The notes under the pieces: generated by a model | Told to the model about the DNA's origin: nothing | Seen by the model: only the letters and a program-made list of their open reading frames with translations | Database searches by the model: none | DNA from: Panax quinquefolius | Taxonomy: Eukaryota > Streptophyta > Magnoliopsida > Apiales > Araliaceae | Assembly: GCA_020205615.1 (NCBI GenBank) | Contig: CM035173.1 | Coordinates: forward strand, 53,579,300-53,643,299 | Length of the DNA stretch: 64,000 nucleotides | Direction: 5' to 3' | Program-made: the position numbers and the translations under genes | Shown here: positions 37,131 to 48,773 of the stretch, one piece after another | Layout: the number at the start of each line of letters is the position of its first letter | How positions within the stretch are numbered: the first letter of the stretch is position 1

Positions 37131-39316
37131 AGAGTTTGCTTGCTATCGAAGGTTTAACACAATAATATAGAATTGAACAATGGTACTTAAGTCAAAGATA
37201 GAATACTTACAATATATAATTGAATAAACATGGTATATATGCAAAGTACCACATCCAAAAGAGTTAGGAAATCTCATTTGGAACAATGAAGTTAAACATT
37301 ATATGCTTTGAATAACAATAACAGGAGTTAGGATTGTGAAATTCGTTCAATGTAAAGAATTAGAATACAAGAGCTTGTATCATCATAAACAAGATGGAAT
37401 CAATAAGCTTGCTCAACTTTAATATAAGAATTAGGAACTTGCATATTGATAAATTAGGGTGAGAAAGCTTGCTTGATAATTAAAGGTAAACATAGTTATG
37501 AAGCTTGCATTCATTATAAAGAGAATGAAGTTAGGAAACTTGCCTCGTGTGTAAGTTACACAAGTATAATAAACTTTCGCCAATTACCCTACATATACCA
37601 TTGAAATCACAATACCGATTAGTTATACTATTGTTAGCTTTATATGTTCAGTCCACCATCTAAGTCATAACCTTTAACTTAATGTCTAACCATGTTGGTT
37701 AACCACTCACACGAATCTGAAAACTCAATATCGTATAACATAAAGCTTTAGCATTCACCTCTAACTCTTGCAAACATCAAATTCCATTCACTACATAACT
37801 TGTTTAAGTGATCATTTAGAATCCTCATATTTAGTATTACATTACATTAAAATTTGTTATTGTACCATATGTTATGATTTAACATCTTTATTATTTATAC
37901 TACGTTAGGTTAAGTCTTCATATTATAGTCTATAAATAAGCAAAACTCATTGTCTCTTGTCTCGAACTCCACAGTAAATTGCAAAATTTCAAGCTTGGTA
38001 CCTGGTAGCAATGCGCAGCTACCTTGTGCTGTGACTTCAGAAACCCATCAAAGAATTGCATTGCTTTCGCTTTTTTAACTTTAAGAATAAGGCCAAAGAC
38101 GCGATCTGTGACCAAGCTAAGCAGACTTTAGCCCTGTTACACACCAACACTCTAATTTCCCAATTTCTACAGAAATTTACATACCCAAAAACTAGAATTT
38201 GGTAACAACATCACCAAGCATGTATTTCATGATTCTACCAACGTAAGCATTATACATAAAATCAACTTTTAAGGATTAAAAATCATATTTTACCAAATTC
38301 TTCATATTTCAATACTTTTAGCGAATTCGAATACCAAATCTTTGTTTCTTAACCAAATTACATCATTCCAACTACATTGTTTTCGTTTCTTGATGTACTA
38401 TCACAATCTACAACCAATTTACATATTCTAGCAAAGATTTAACATCAAATTTTGAACTCAATTAAGCCATTTCATACATACATAACATTGTTACCTTAAC
38501 TTTCTTCTATAAACCATTTTTCCATGAATTTGATTACTCAATACAACTTCTATATGACAATTATCAGATTACACATGCATGTGATTAACACTTTAATCCT
38601 AGTACAACAGAATTTCAATCACAGAGAATAGAAATTACAAAACTAAAAAGTAGGTTATACCTTAATCCTTTACTTTGCAAGATGATGTTAACAAAGTTTA
38701 GCAATTCTTCCTTTGATTCCTTCTTATCCTTCCTCTATCTCAATTTCTCATTTTTTTCTCTTATTCTTCTTCTCTAACCCCTGTTCTTAGTTTTTAGGAA
38801 AATACGTAATAACAAACTGATATAGCCTCTTAACTTAACGCATTAGGTTAAAAAACCAAAAGTTACGTCAGATGCAATATGCCAAAGGCCACAAGGCCAT
38901 GTTTGGCTACTCCTTGAAATAGATTTTAGTTTATTTTTATATTACTTATATTATATAGTTCCTTGTGTCACACTTTTATTTAATTCATTTTATGTTCTTA
39001 CTATTATAATTATAATTCTATTATAATTATTTTTATACTTAAGAAATTACTACATATCTAATTTAATTAATAAATTAAAGTATAACATCATTTTATTTAA
39101 TTTAATTATTTTCTTAAATATCAAATAATTCGTTTAAATATTAAACAATTCATTTAATTTTATTATTTCATTAAATCAAATCTTCAAATAATAAAATTAT
39201 CACTAATTAATTCAGTTAACATATACACTCAACTAAATTATTACATCACAATTCATCAATTATTTATTTAATTTAATAAATATTTAAAATAAATTACAAA
39301 ATTCTCAATCGTTATA
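37131..39316 (-). repeat. Shared LTR of A and B, right piece
   Basis: This continues the LTR begun at 12089. Its end (GTTATA where the others have GTTACA) is followed by a PPT and a chromodomain integrase, which makes it the 3' LTR of B. The similarity to the G1 LTR is clearest in the last 450 AT-rich bases and the TTGCCTCGTG-type stretch near 37540. No gene is seen; the open frame at 37930-38115 is incidental. Confidence 0.85.
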
Positions 39317-39330
39317 TCCTTCCCTCTTTA
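39317..39330 (-). promoter_or_regulatory. B polypurine tract
   Basis: The minus strand reads TTTTAAAGAGGGAAGGA next to the LTR end, a slightly degraded form of the G1 PPT. Confidence 0.7.
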
Positions 39331-39424
39331 AAAGGATTCTGTCCTCAGAATCACTACTCGATAAATTCATTCGTTACATTATTCTCTCCTTAAATGATTC
39401 TGTCCCCAGAATCATTATACAAGA

Positions 39425-39886
39425 TTAAGTAAATAACTGAGGATAATTTCTCATCATAACATCTTGAAGTTCCCACGTAGCTTCTTCAGCGTTGTGGTTT
39501 CTCCAGATTACCTTAACAGAAGGTATTACTTTATTCCTAAGTACTTGCTCTTTCCTGCCAACAATTTGAACAAGAACTTCTTCGTACGACAAATCTTTCT
39601 CAAATTGTAATTGTTCATATTCTATAACATGTTTATAATCGGACTAATATGGTCTTAATACTGAAACATGAAAAATGTTGTGAATATGTTCTAATTCTGG
39701 AGGTGAAGCTACCTCGTACGCCACTTCCCCAACTCGTCGTAACACTTCAAAAGGTCCTATAAACCTAGGGCTCAGTTTTTCGTTTTTTCCAAACCTGATT
39801 TTCCCTTTCTAGGGAGACACTTTTAAGAAAACAAAACTATCGACATTGAATTCCCGATTTCGATGTCGGTGTTGATCGACATATTT
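39425..39886 (-). pseudogene. B integrase C-terminus with chromodomain (interrupted by C)
   Basis: The minus strand encodes the end of a chromodomain integrase, with a stop at 39425-39427 after LFT. It aligns by eye with 16021-16490 of G1. The frame is broken in places. The upstream part of the same gene continues on the far side of C at 59371. Confidence 0.82.
39882..39886. repeat. C target site duplication, left (TATTT)
   Basis: TATTT precedes TGTGAGACC and recurs at 59366-59370. Confidence 0.92.
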
Positions 39887-42883
39887 TGTGAGACCCCATA
39901 TTTTATGAATAAAGATTTAAATTTCTCGATTTTTTTTTAATATTATGGTGTGGATTTGATATAATGTTATAGTTATGGGTAATATTTATAAATTTTGCAA
40001 AGTATGCAAGTTGTTATATAATATTCATTTGGTCGGGGAATATTCTTTTTGTCGGGAATATCAGTACGACGGCACAATCATTGGTGGACACCGCGGATCT
40101 AAGTATCATCATAGTTAGAAAATGACGTAATTATCATTTTATAAAAATAACTACGAAAGTGTTACTTTATTAAAACCGTTGAACTACCCTTAGTAAAAGT
40201 ACAAAGATGTCTGGCATGGTTGCATAGTAGCACACCAGTATTTATTATTGATGATTATGTGAGAAGTCACTCGCTTATACTCAATTATTGTTACAATGAA
40301 TTGATGCATCATATCTCTCATATTATTGATTCGATTATTATCACAAGATCATCCGCATAATATGATATATTATTAAATCAATAATTGAGACGATAAAGTT
40401 ATTCATATTATTAAATTGCAATATTTACAATGTCTAGAAGTTCACAAAGAGAGGTTTGGTCATCTAATTGCGGCGCTACCAATAAGGAGAAATCCTTATC
40501 TGAAAGTCCCCTTTCCCGGAACGACACAGTTGTTAAATATTGTGAGTTATAATATTAATGATGAATAAGTTCGTGTTGATTAAAGATGAAATTGATAGTT
40601 CTATTGTGTTGGAATTATTAGTGTTAGTGGAAATTGACATATATTTCGATATTAATTGATGTCTGGAAGTTATACCGACTAAGAGGTAATTAATCGGATA
40701 AATGAGCAATTAATTGCTATTAATTCACATGATTATAACTATTTGTTCACATGTGTGTACTATTGATTCACATTGTTGTACTATTAGGGGAGTTGGTGTA
40801 AGATTGATAATACTTGCATGTCTAAGTTAAAAATGGAGGTATAGGTAGAGGTACTATACTATAATTCGTATTTTAACATGATTATAAATATTGATTCACA
40901 TGATTGACTATTAGGGGAGGTAGTGCAAGTTTGATAATACTTGCAGGACTAAGTTAAATATGAAAGAAATGTTGGAGGTATTGTATTGTATTATTTTGAG
41001 CTCCAAAACGTGCAATTATCGAAACTATATTTTTCCAATAAATAGAAGATCATTCTTCCTTCATTTCTCACCAATTCACTGAAGCTTTAGAGCAATTATT
41101 ATAGAGAGAAATTATAGAGAGAAAGAAGAAGAGAAGTCTGCTACCTCACTATTCCAATATCCAGTTTCTTCTAAGGTAAGGGGTATTATTCTTTCGTATT
41201 AATGAAGAGAATTATTTCTTTCTATACTCGTAAGAGTTGTTATTCCATTCTTTATTATTATGTTAGAATAACCTGTCTATTCGAAGTACCTCATACATGG
41301 TAAAATTCTGTTGTTATTCCATTCGTTATTATTCTGTTGGAATATCCTGTCTGTGTGTATTACGCATGACCTGGTTCAATTTTTATTAATCTATTGGAAT
41401 AACCTGTCTGTGCGGTCTATCGCATGCCTGGTGAATTCTGTTGTTATTCCATTCTTTATTATTCTGTTGTAATATCCTCATGCATGCGGATTACGCATGA
41501 CCTGGTTCCATTCTTTATTATTCTGTTGAGAATAACCCGTCTGGCTGGTCTCTATCGCGCAGTTTGGTGAATTCTTACATTATTTTTATTCTTTATATTT
41601 TACATTGGAATAACTTTTATCTATATGGATTAGCACATGCATGGTGAATGATCCTTTTTATTCATTCCTTATTAAATTATGGAAATGATTTGTCTACGTG
41701 GATTACCGCATGGCGGGCGAAAATTCATTTGCAGTTTCATATATTCTATTATATTCAGTTGGTTAATGTTTTGACTTCTATACTCCATGAAATTAGTAGA
41801 ATATCTTGGATATTTGCGCTTCATCCAGTATCTTTTCATGGAAATATTCTTCTGAGCATTCTTGAATTTTACTCCACAAAGAAGTATCATGTTGACAATT
41901 TAGACGTTATTGATTTCATGATAAATTAACTTATAAATCTTTAAAATTTATTCTTGAACTTGTTTTATTGAATTATTATGTCATTGTCATCATCCTCATG
42001 TTTATATTGTGATGAAAGTCATCTTTGGCTTACGTGCATAGATAGACTATTGATTATTGGTTTTACAGTTGTATATCTTTGGCTTATGTGCACAGATGAA
42101 CTATTGATTGATGAGTATCTTTGGCTTACGTGCATAGATGGACTCGGTATGATTATGATTAGGGATCATTCGGTATAATCATGACCTGTAATGTTATAAA
42201 TGATGAGGTAAAAGTCCTCAGTGGCCTGTAGTGCATTGATGGACAGTTTTTGGTATGATTATGACCAGAGATTATTCGGTATAGTCATGACCATTGATGA
42301 TTTAATGAATATCCTTGGCCCATAGTGTAGGGGTGATTCGATGATGTGGTTTATTTATTAAGCTGAGTCTCAGCTATAAAAATTGATGAAAACATTGTGA
42401 ATCATAGAAGATAGTAGGTATCATGCTCTACTTGACTCTTCTAATGGATTGCTTATTCCGATGCAGTTAAACTTGATGTCTATTGTATTTTATCAGTTTA
42501 ATATTGTTGAAGACTAATGATAATTTATTCTGCGTTATCTTAGTCATAATATTTCTTACTGGGCTAGTTGAGCTCACCCTTTTGCTTTCATTGTTCTCTT
42601 CAGGAAATGAGAACGTAGCCGGGACTAGTTGGGGAATGGAGTGATGGTCCGAGATGATATATTGGTAGTCCTCACTATTCTATAAAATAGTGTGACAATA
42701 AATGTAATGAGGACTCTATTTGGGAGTGGATATTATCTAGAAAGAAATATTCATGTTTAAACTCTCAGATATGTTTTGTCGTATATCACACGACGGTTGT
42801 ATAATTAAGTTTGTATTTGTATTCTGTACCATGTATCTGACGACCTAAGATGGGTGATATATCCCTGTTTTTGGGGCATCACA
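39887..42883 (+). repeat. C 5' LTR (2997 bp)
   Basis: Runs from TGTGAGACCCC to GGGGCATCACA. It contains an array of 60-75-base repeats (about 41225-41640) and three copies of an ATCTTTGGCTTACGTGC unit (42020-42150). The TATA-like site near 41037 reads AATAAATA, against TATAAATA in the 3' LTR. The small open frames at 41978-42178 and 41648-41929 arise from the repeats and are not called. Confidence 0.92.
41225..41640 (+). repeat. Tandem repeats in C 5' LTR
   Basis: About six imperfect copies of a unit of 60-75 bases containing TTATTCCATTCTTTATTATT, GGAATAACCTGTCTGTG and TCGCATGCCTGG. The sister LTR has more copies. Confidence 0.85.
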
Positions 42884-42885
42884 GT

Positions 42886-42897
42886 TGGCATTAGAGC
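42886..42897 (+). promoter_or_regulatory. C primer binding site
   Basis: TGGCATTAGAGC lies two bases downstream of the 5' LTR, resembling the initiator tRNA-Met PBS TGGTATCAGAGC with two changes. Confidence 0.75.
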
Positions 42898-43070
42898 TTA
42901 GGGATATGATCCCTAGCTGAGATGTGAGACAAGAACTAGGAGGGGAGAGATGGGGAATTCCTTCGCTAGTATGACCTACCTAAGTTTATTTGGTATTTCA
43001 TTGGTCGGTCAGAGTATAGGGGTAATATGTGATATTTTAATTAACCCTTGTTTTGTGGAAGTATTTGAAA

Positions 43071-43895
43071 ATGGCATCCGAAAATGTTGAGATAAGTAAT
43101 GAAGCACATGAGACCGTTGAGTCACCATAGATCAGTACCCAGGGTAATGTGTAACAGGAAGATAATAATCCTCATGTAAACAATAACACCGATGAAATGG
43201 TGAACGATGGGATGGTCAGAGGCTTTATGCAATTCATGCAACATCAGGCGAGAGCGGCTCCTGTCCAAAATGCAGGTGGAAACACTGACAGCTCTCGAAC
43301 GGTCACCACTAAGTAGTTCAAGGAGCTGGGACCACCGGAGTGTTATTGAGAGCCAAATCCACTTAAGGCGGAGACGTGGATAAAGCAGATCAACAAGATA
43401 TTTGATGTCTTGGGATGCTCCGAGGAGCAAAAGGTTCCCTTTGCCACCTTCATGTTGTGAGCAGAGGCAGATTACTGGTGGGAATCTGTAAAGCGTACTC
43501 AACCTGCCACACTCAAAATGTCATGGGAGAAGTTCCAAGAGCTGTTCAATGATAAGTAATTTCCATAAAGTATTCATCACATGAAGGAGGTAAAGTTCAT
43601 CAAGCTTGAGCAAAACAATATGACCATGGCACAATACAAAGCTAAGTTTACCGAGTTGTCCCGGTTTGCGTCCCACTTGGTTGATAATGAGGAGAGAATG
43701 ACGCGGATGTTTCTAAGAGGTTTGAAACCCGAGATACGTCAATACCTAATTTTCACAAACTGTGTTTGTATTCAGATATTTTGAATAGGGCTCAGTTATT
43801 GGAGCGCGATAATGAGTCAACCCAACCAAGATAGAGCAACCGACAAGTCGGTAATACCAGTGGTAGCAGTCATCAAAGCTGTGACAACAAACGTG
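43071..43895 (+). pseudogene. C gag, upstream part (interrupted by E)
   Basis: ATG 43071 starts MASENVEISNEAHE. The core follows: FKELGPPECY, AETWIKQINKIFDVLG, EADYWWESVKRTQ, MSWEKFQELFND and the open piece 43581-43784 (MTMAQYKAKFTELSRFASH, RMFLRGLKPEIRQYL). About seven in-frame stops lie before 43580, and the frame shifts near 43770. E is inserted at 43896; gag resumes at 54179. Confidence 0.87.
43891..43895. repeat. E target site duplication, left (ACGTG)
   Basis: ACGTG precedes the LTR of E and recurs at 54174-54178. Confidence 0.9.
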
Positions 43896-45780
43896 TTTTA
43901 GGTTTGTAATATTCATGTGTACAATCAAATTGCAAAATTAAGCGGAAGCGTGATAAAATCAGAGTTTAAAATTTTACAAACCATTTACCCGGATCACCCT
44001 TTATGCACAATTATTAATTAAACGAAAAGATAACGAATAAAATCATACCCTTGAAGATCGAGCTTCCTCAGGTACAAGTTCACCTCCAAATCCTTTCGCG
44101 TTCAACTTAAATCTACCTGGGTTTTGTTCCTTCCTTTGATCAACGTTAGCCACCCAAGCGTTTGGCCTCTAGAGGTGATCCACCAAGGAAAAATAAAGAA
44201 TTCAAGAAGATGGTGTATTTGGCTCAAACCCTAGTTTTCTATCTCTATAGAAAAGGGTACTCTCCCACAAATTGGAATTATTACGTTGTTAAAGTCAACA
44301 ACCCTTACACCCATAATAAGACTCCTCTTATTTATAGATGTGGGCAACCCACCTTAACAATTAAGGAATTGGGATTTATTTAATTAATTAAATTCTTTTA
44401 ATTAATTAAGCTCCCTAATCTAATTAGGGATAATTAATTAAACTCTTTTAACTAATTTTCCTTCCTAATCCAATTAGGAATAAATGAGAGTACTTATATT
44501 AAATTAATTTCTAAACTCTTTTAGAAATTAAAATAATAATAATTGTAATAATATTAATAAGACTCCTCTTATTAATTTATATTTAATATTTCTAAAATAT
44601 TAAATAATAAATATTAAGCTATTTAATTTATTCTATCACCATAGATTAAATTAAATATACTTAACATATTAATACGATTATGCCATTAACTTCTTAAATA
44701 ATTATTCTTCCTTTTATGGTGTGACCCTTTAGGTTCTCCATATTAAACCCATTGTGAATAAATCAATTAGAACAATTCTAATCTTATTTAAATAAATAAA
44801 TTAAATAATTAATTTATTTAAATAAATAATATTTATTCTACAATAGGGATAAGCCTCCCTAACGATCAACGACTTTCTAGATAATATAGATTTCAACATT
44901 AATCATTAAAGAACCTTTGAGTAAATAGTTACTGCATAATTCAATCCTTCCACCATACAATGTCCCAATTAAATATAAGACATGGAATTACCACAAGTCT
45001 TATTTTATTTAATTATATGTATTTCGATCCTTAAATGCACAACTCCAAATAATGCAAATTAGAAACTCCTTTCTAATTTCATTCTCGCTTGCCCAAGGAC
45101 TCTTCGGGTTGTCATTTATCGAATCACATAGGACATTTCTCTTCTTTTATTAGAAGTGGTAGATTCTTTATTGATCATACATTATCTCCATGTACAACTT
45201 ATTATACCCAAGCATACCCTTTGATATACCCTAAGGGTCTTAAGGAATAAGTCAAAGTATAACTCATCATACACAAGATACTATGATGATCTCAAGTCCA
45301 AGGATCACTTGTACTACTATCACTACTGAGAATTCCTATTGACAGCAAATAAAACTCCATTAGGTATTCCTTAGCGAGCCAATGCTCAAATGAACTTATT
45401 CTCTAATAAGCACCTACATACTTGCTTTAGTGTCTCCACACAAATGATCATGAGATCAACCATCCTCATCCAATGAGCAAGCAACGATGTATGTCTTCTA
45501 TCTATCCGGATTCACTAATCCCCAATTTAGTAATCCAATGATTGGGAACTATTTTAGTTTTAAGCTTTCTAAGAATTTAGATCTCATTAGAATGATCATC
45601 ATCATTATTCTAAAAGCATTGCTTAAAACTATGGGTTTATCACATATTATAAAACAGCATCATGTAGATAATTTAAAAGCCTTTAATAAATTAATACTTT
45701 TTATTAATAAATGAATAAGATTGCTACAAAGTATATGCTTTATCATCAAACATGATTGGCTTGTGTGCATACTACTTTCA
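43896..45780 (-). repeat. E 3' LTR (1885 bp)
   Basis: The plus strand begins TTTTAGGTTTG (sister: TGTTAGGTTTG, so the terminal G is mutated) and ends ACTACTTTCA. Minus-strand TATAAATA lies at 44329-44336. The plus-strand 73-codon open frame at 44162-44383 is identical in the sister LTR, but it is antisense to the element and has no known similarity that I recognise, so it is not called a gene. Confidence 0.93.
44329..44336 (-). promoter_or_regulatory. Probable TATA box of E 3' LTR
   Basis: The minus strand reads TCTATAAATAAGAGG; same in the sister LTR at 52729-52736. Confidence 0.65.
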
Positions 45781-45791
45781 ATCTCCCACTT
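45781..45791 (-). promoter_or_regulatory. E polypurine tract
   Basis: The minus strand reads AAGTGGGAGAT right before TGAAAGTAG, a typical plant copia PPT. Confidence 0.88.
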
Positions 45792-45794
45792 CCA

Positions 45795-46320
45795 CTAAAG
45801 CCAATCGTCATGGTATCTTATACTCTTCTTCTCTAAGTGACGATTATCCTGCATTTGGATAAGCTTTAGTTAATGGATATGTAATGTTGTTCATGAGAGT
45901 CCACTATCTCTATAGTGATTTCCCATCTTTCAATGATTCTAATAATCAAATGAAAGTGCCACAACACATGTTTAGATCCAAGATGAGACTTAGGAACAAT
46001 TCCTAGTTCTCAGAATGAACTTTTAATCCAAACAATCAACTTGCGACTTTCATTTATAGCTATATACTTTGTCTTTATCACTAAACCAAAGAACTCTTTT
46101 CTCGTTTGGAACCTTTCCAATTCAACGCACCACCGCTTCAAGGTAACTCTTTACCTTAAAGTGGATTTTTCTCGTCGTCTTGTGCATCTCGAAAAACTTG
46201 AGTCTGTTAAGCCCTCTAGTTTTAATTAAGACCCACCATAAATATGATCACATTCTTAATGCCGGTTAAGCACTTTAAGATGTTTTTCACTAACTCATAG
46301 TGAACTTTTCCATAATATGA
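45795..46320 (-). pseudogene. E RNase H
   Basis: The minus strand is readable as HYELVKNILKCLTGIKNV (start), then KTKYIAINESRKLIVWIKS, then FHLIIRIIERWEITIEIV towards the end. This is the order expected for a copia RNase H tail. Many stops and frame changes are present, and the catalytic residues are not all identifiable. Confidence 0.75.
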
Positions 46321-46712
46321 CTGATCAACATCAGGTCTCGTACATTTTATTGCATGCATGATTGTCACTCATGCGACCTCTCTTTTCAGGAGTCTGTGGG
46401 GACTATTAGGAGAGATACATTCCATAGCTCATCGACATGAGACATCTCTTGGAGTTTGCCATGCTAAACGACTTTAGCATCATATGAATATACGTTTCTT
46501 GGATTAAGTCGAGCATCCTCTTAAATCTATTTATATAGATTTATATCCCCAATTAAGATACTCTTCCAAATCATTCATGGAGGAATGTTTAGACAACTTT
46601 ATCTTTACTGATTGTAGCATTGGTATGTAATTTCTCATCCGTAGTATATCAACATATAATACTAGAAATTTCACGATGCTCCCACTGACCCTTTTGTACA
46701 CACTAGAACTCT
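46321..46712 (-). pseudogene. E RT remnant (C-terminal half only)
   Basis: Reads SGSIVKFLVLYVDILRM, where YVDD has lost its second Asp, then MLQSVKIKLSKHSSMNDL and RMLDLIQETYIHMMLKSFS. Upstream of SGSIV the frame jumps to a linker ending VTYDEV, so the fingers and much of the palm are deleted. Reverse transcription by its own product is impossible. Confidence 0.8.
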
Positions 46713-47720
46713 TACCTCATCGTATGTTACTCTGGATCATCATCTTCTATGATGTGTACCTCATCATCATCATCCATGATGAATCCATACCTCCTAGGTA
46801 TCTTCTTGTACTATTCCAGATTTACGATTATCTATTTGTGGTACAATAGGTCTATCTACGTGTTCCTCTTATTTGACTTATAGTGTTTTGTGGTTCTTGA
46901 ACTTTTCAAGATCTATTATCCTCCCACTAGCCCTTTCAATGATAAACATCTTTATTTTAGAAGGCGTTTGTTTAACAAACACCTTTTGCTAAGTAGGATT
47001 ATAGAACATATACCCTAAACTTACTTTAGGATGTCCCACAAATCGACACTTATAAAATCTTGTCCCAAGCTTATCCTTTGAAACCTTTTTCACGTAAGTT
47101 GGACAACCCCTTATCTTAACATACTTAAGATTAGGAATCCTCCCTGTCCATAACTTTTATGGAGTCTTGGGGCTAGATTTTGAGGTTACCTTTTCGTAGA
47201 TATGCATCCATTTCTAGGACATGATCCTAGAAGGATACTGGAATGTCGGTAAAATCATAATGGACCGTACCATGTCCAACAAGGTATGATTTTTCCATTC
47301 GGATACATCAATCAATTATTATGTATCGATGTTTCCATTATGAGAAAACCATTTGAGATGATTTAGAAACTTATTGCACAAGTATTTATTCCTTGATCTA
47401 ATCAAAGAATCTTAATACTTTGTCAATTTGTTTCACTTCTGAATTTTTGAACCTTTCAAATAATTCACACTTGTATTTCTTCAAATACATACATTTAACT
47501 CTTTGAATGATCATCTCCTTTTCTTATACTAATTTGTTCAATATGCAAAATTATTTTCATGTAAGTCAAGTATACAAAATTTATTAAGTAATATTCAGCT
47601 TTATACAAAACATTATTATTATAAATAGAACAACAATTGTTCTTAATTATAATACCAAAAATTTTATTGTCCAACAATAAAATGGAAATAATGTTTCTAA
47701 CAAGAATTGGAATACAATAA
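46713..47720 (-). pseudogene. E integrase, degenerate
   Basis: The best part is near 46930-47260: TPXKLWTGRIPNLKYV-type sequence, then KLGTRFYKCRFVGHPK and QKVFVKQTP. An upstream part, 47260-47560, shows FRSETN and YPNGKIIP-like traces of the core with multiple stops. The acidic residues of the catalytic triad are not reliably visible. An AT-rich stretch at 47560-47720 is of unclear origin. Confidence 0.75.
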
Positions 47721-47779
47721 CAACTTATTGACTTAATAGATTTGCTCAGAGGCATTGCTAAACTATAAGTTTCTATGGC

Positions 47780-47960
47780 TAATATGGCAACCTTTTGCTA
47801 CATTTTCCACATATAGGATTACTTATATTTGTTTAGCTTTCTACTCGCTTGGTCCCTTCATAAATCTATATTTATGATAACCAAAGTCGATATCCAATAC
47901 CCAAGTAGAACCTCGACTTAAAGAAAATTTATTTCAATCATGAACAAAAAGCGTATTATG
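47780..47960 (-). pseudogene. E protease remnant
   Basis: The minus strand shows STWVLDIDFGYH where a copia protease would have its D-T/S-G active site; the Thr-Gly part is gone. Short and frame-broken. Confidence 0.6.
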
Positions 47961-48773
47961 AACCAAACTTCACTAAGCTTCTTTGGTTAGCCTCTGCAAG
48001 ATGCTTCTTGCAGCTTTCTTTCCAAAGTCCAGGGCTTATTGTAGTGGAAGCAAACTCATTTGCTATCCGTGACGCTTTTGTTCTTATTATCCTTTGTTTA
48101 TGCCTTTCTTTTACCTTCTTTGAATCTTTCTTCTTTTCGTAAGATCCTTTGGCCCTACCAAGAAGACTTGATCTTTCTTGGTTGGAAAGTGACTCTCAAC
48201 CTTTTTCAATATATTAAGCAAATCAAAGAAGTGATATCTAGCTTGTTCATATAAAAAATTCACAACAATTGTGAAAAGAGTCCGGGAGTGAGTGCAAGAT
48301 CAAATCTTAGCTCAACTCTCCATCCATGACAATACCAGTTGTCCTAATTTGATCAATCAAATTGATTATGTTAAGAACTTTTGTATGTACTATAGTGTCA
48401 TTGGCCATTCTAGATCGGAAGAGCTCCTTAGATATCTGATATCTATCAGTCCTACTTTCCTCACCATCAACTACTTGATGTGCGGGAATATAGTAGGAGC
48501 ATCCATAGTTTCATCTTGACGCATCAAGCTCGTTACTCATAGATGCGAGCATGATGCATTGAGCCAACTATGCATCATCTTGCCACTTTCTAAAAGTAGC
48601 AATCTCTTCCTCGTAGGCATTGTTGCGCAACCATTGCGGGATAGGCGATTAAGGACATAAGATAACTTTTCAACTATGAGAACTATTCTCAAATTCCTTA
48701 ACCAATCCGCTTAATTCTTGATTCAAGTTAATTTAGCATCTAATATGCTTCGCAGCGATGTAATTTTAGACAT
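47961..48773 (-). pseudogene. E gag
   Basis: Starts at ATG 48773 (MSKITSLRSILDA). It is recognisable as a copia UBN2-type gag: RISKELFRSRMAN-like sequence, VLNIINLIDQIRTTG, VMDGELS, DLILHSLPDSF, and a Lys-rich linker (KKKDSKKVKERHK) before a damaged knuckle region near 48040. Stops are frequent. The open frame at 48060-48254 on the plus strand is its antisense shadow. Confidence 0.75.

Noticed and set aside
41978..42178. 66-codon frame with repeated WLTCID-like peptide, also at 58461-58661
   Set aside because: It is the translation of a short tandem repeat in the C LTRs; no sign of codon-level conservation.
44162..44383. 73-codon plus-strand frame, identical at 52562-52783, as a possible gene
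   Set aside because: It lies in both LTRs of E, so identity follows from LTR duplication; it is antisense to the element, and no domain is recognised.
45487..45714. 75-codon plus-strand frame, as a possible gene
   Set aside because: It lies in the E LTR and its counterpart in the sister LTR lacks the same start (54-kb region near 53880 is changed), so it is not maintained.
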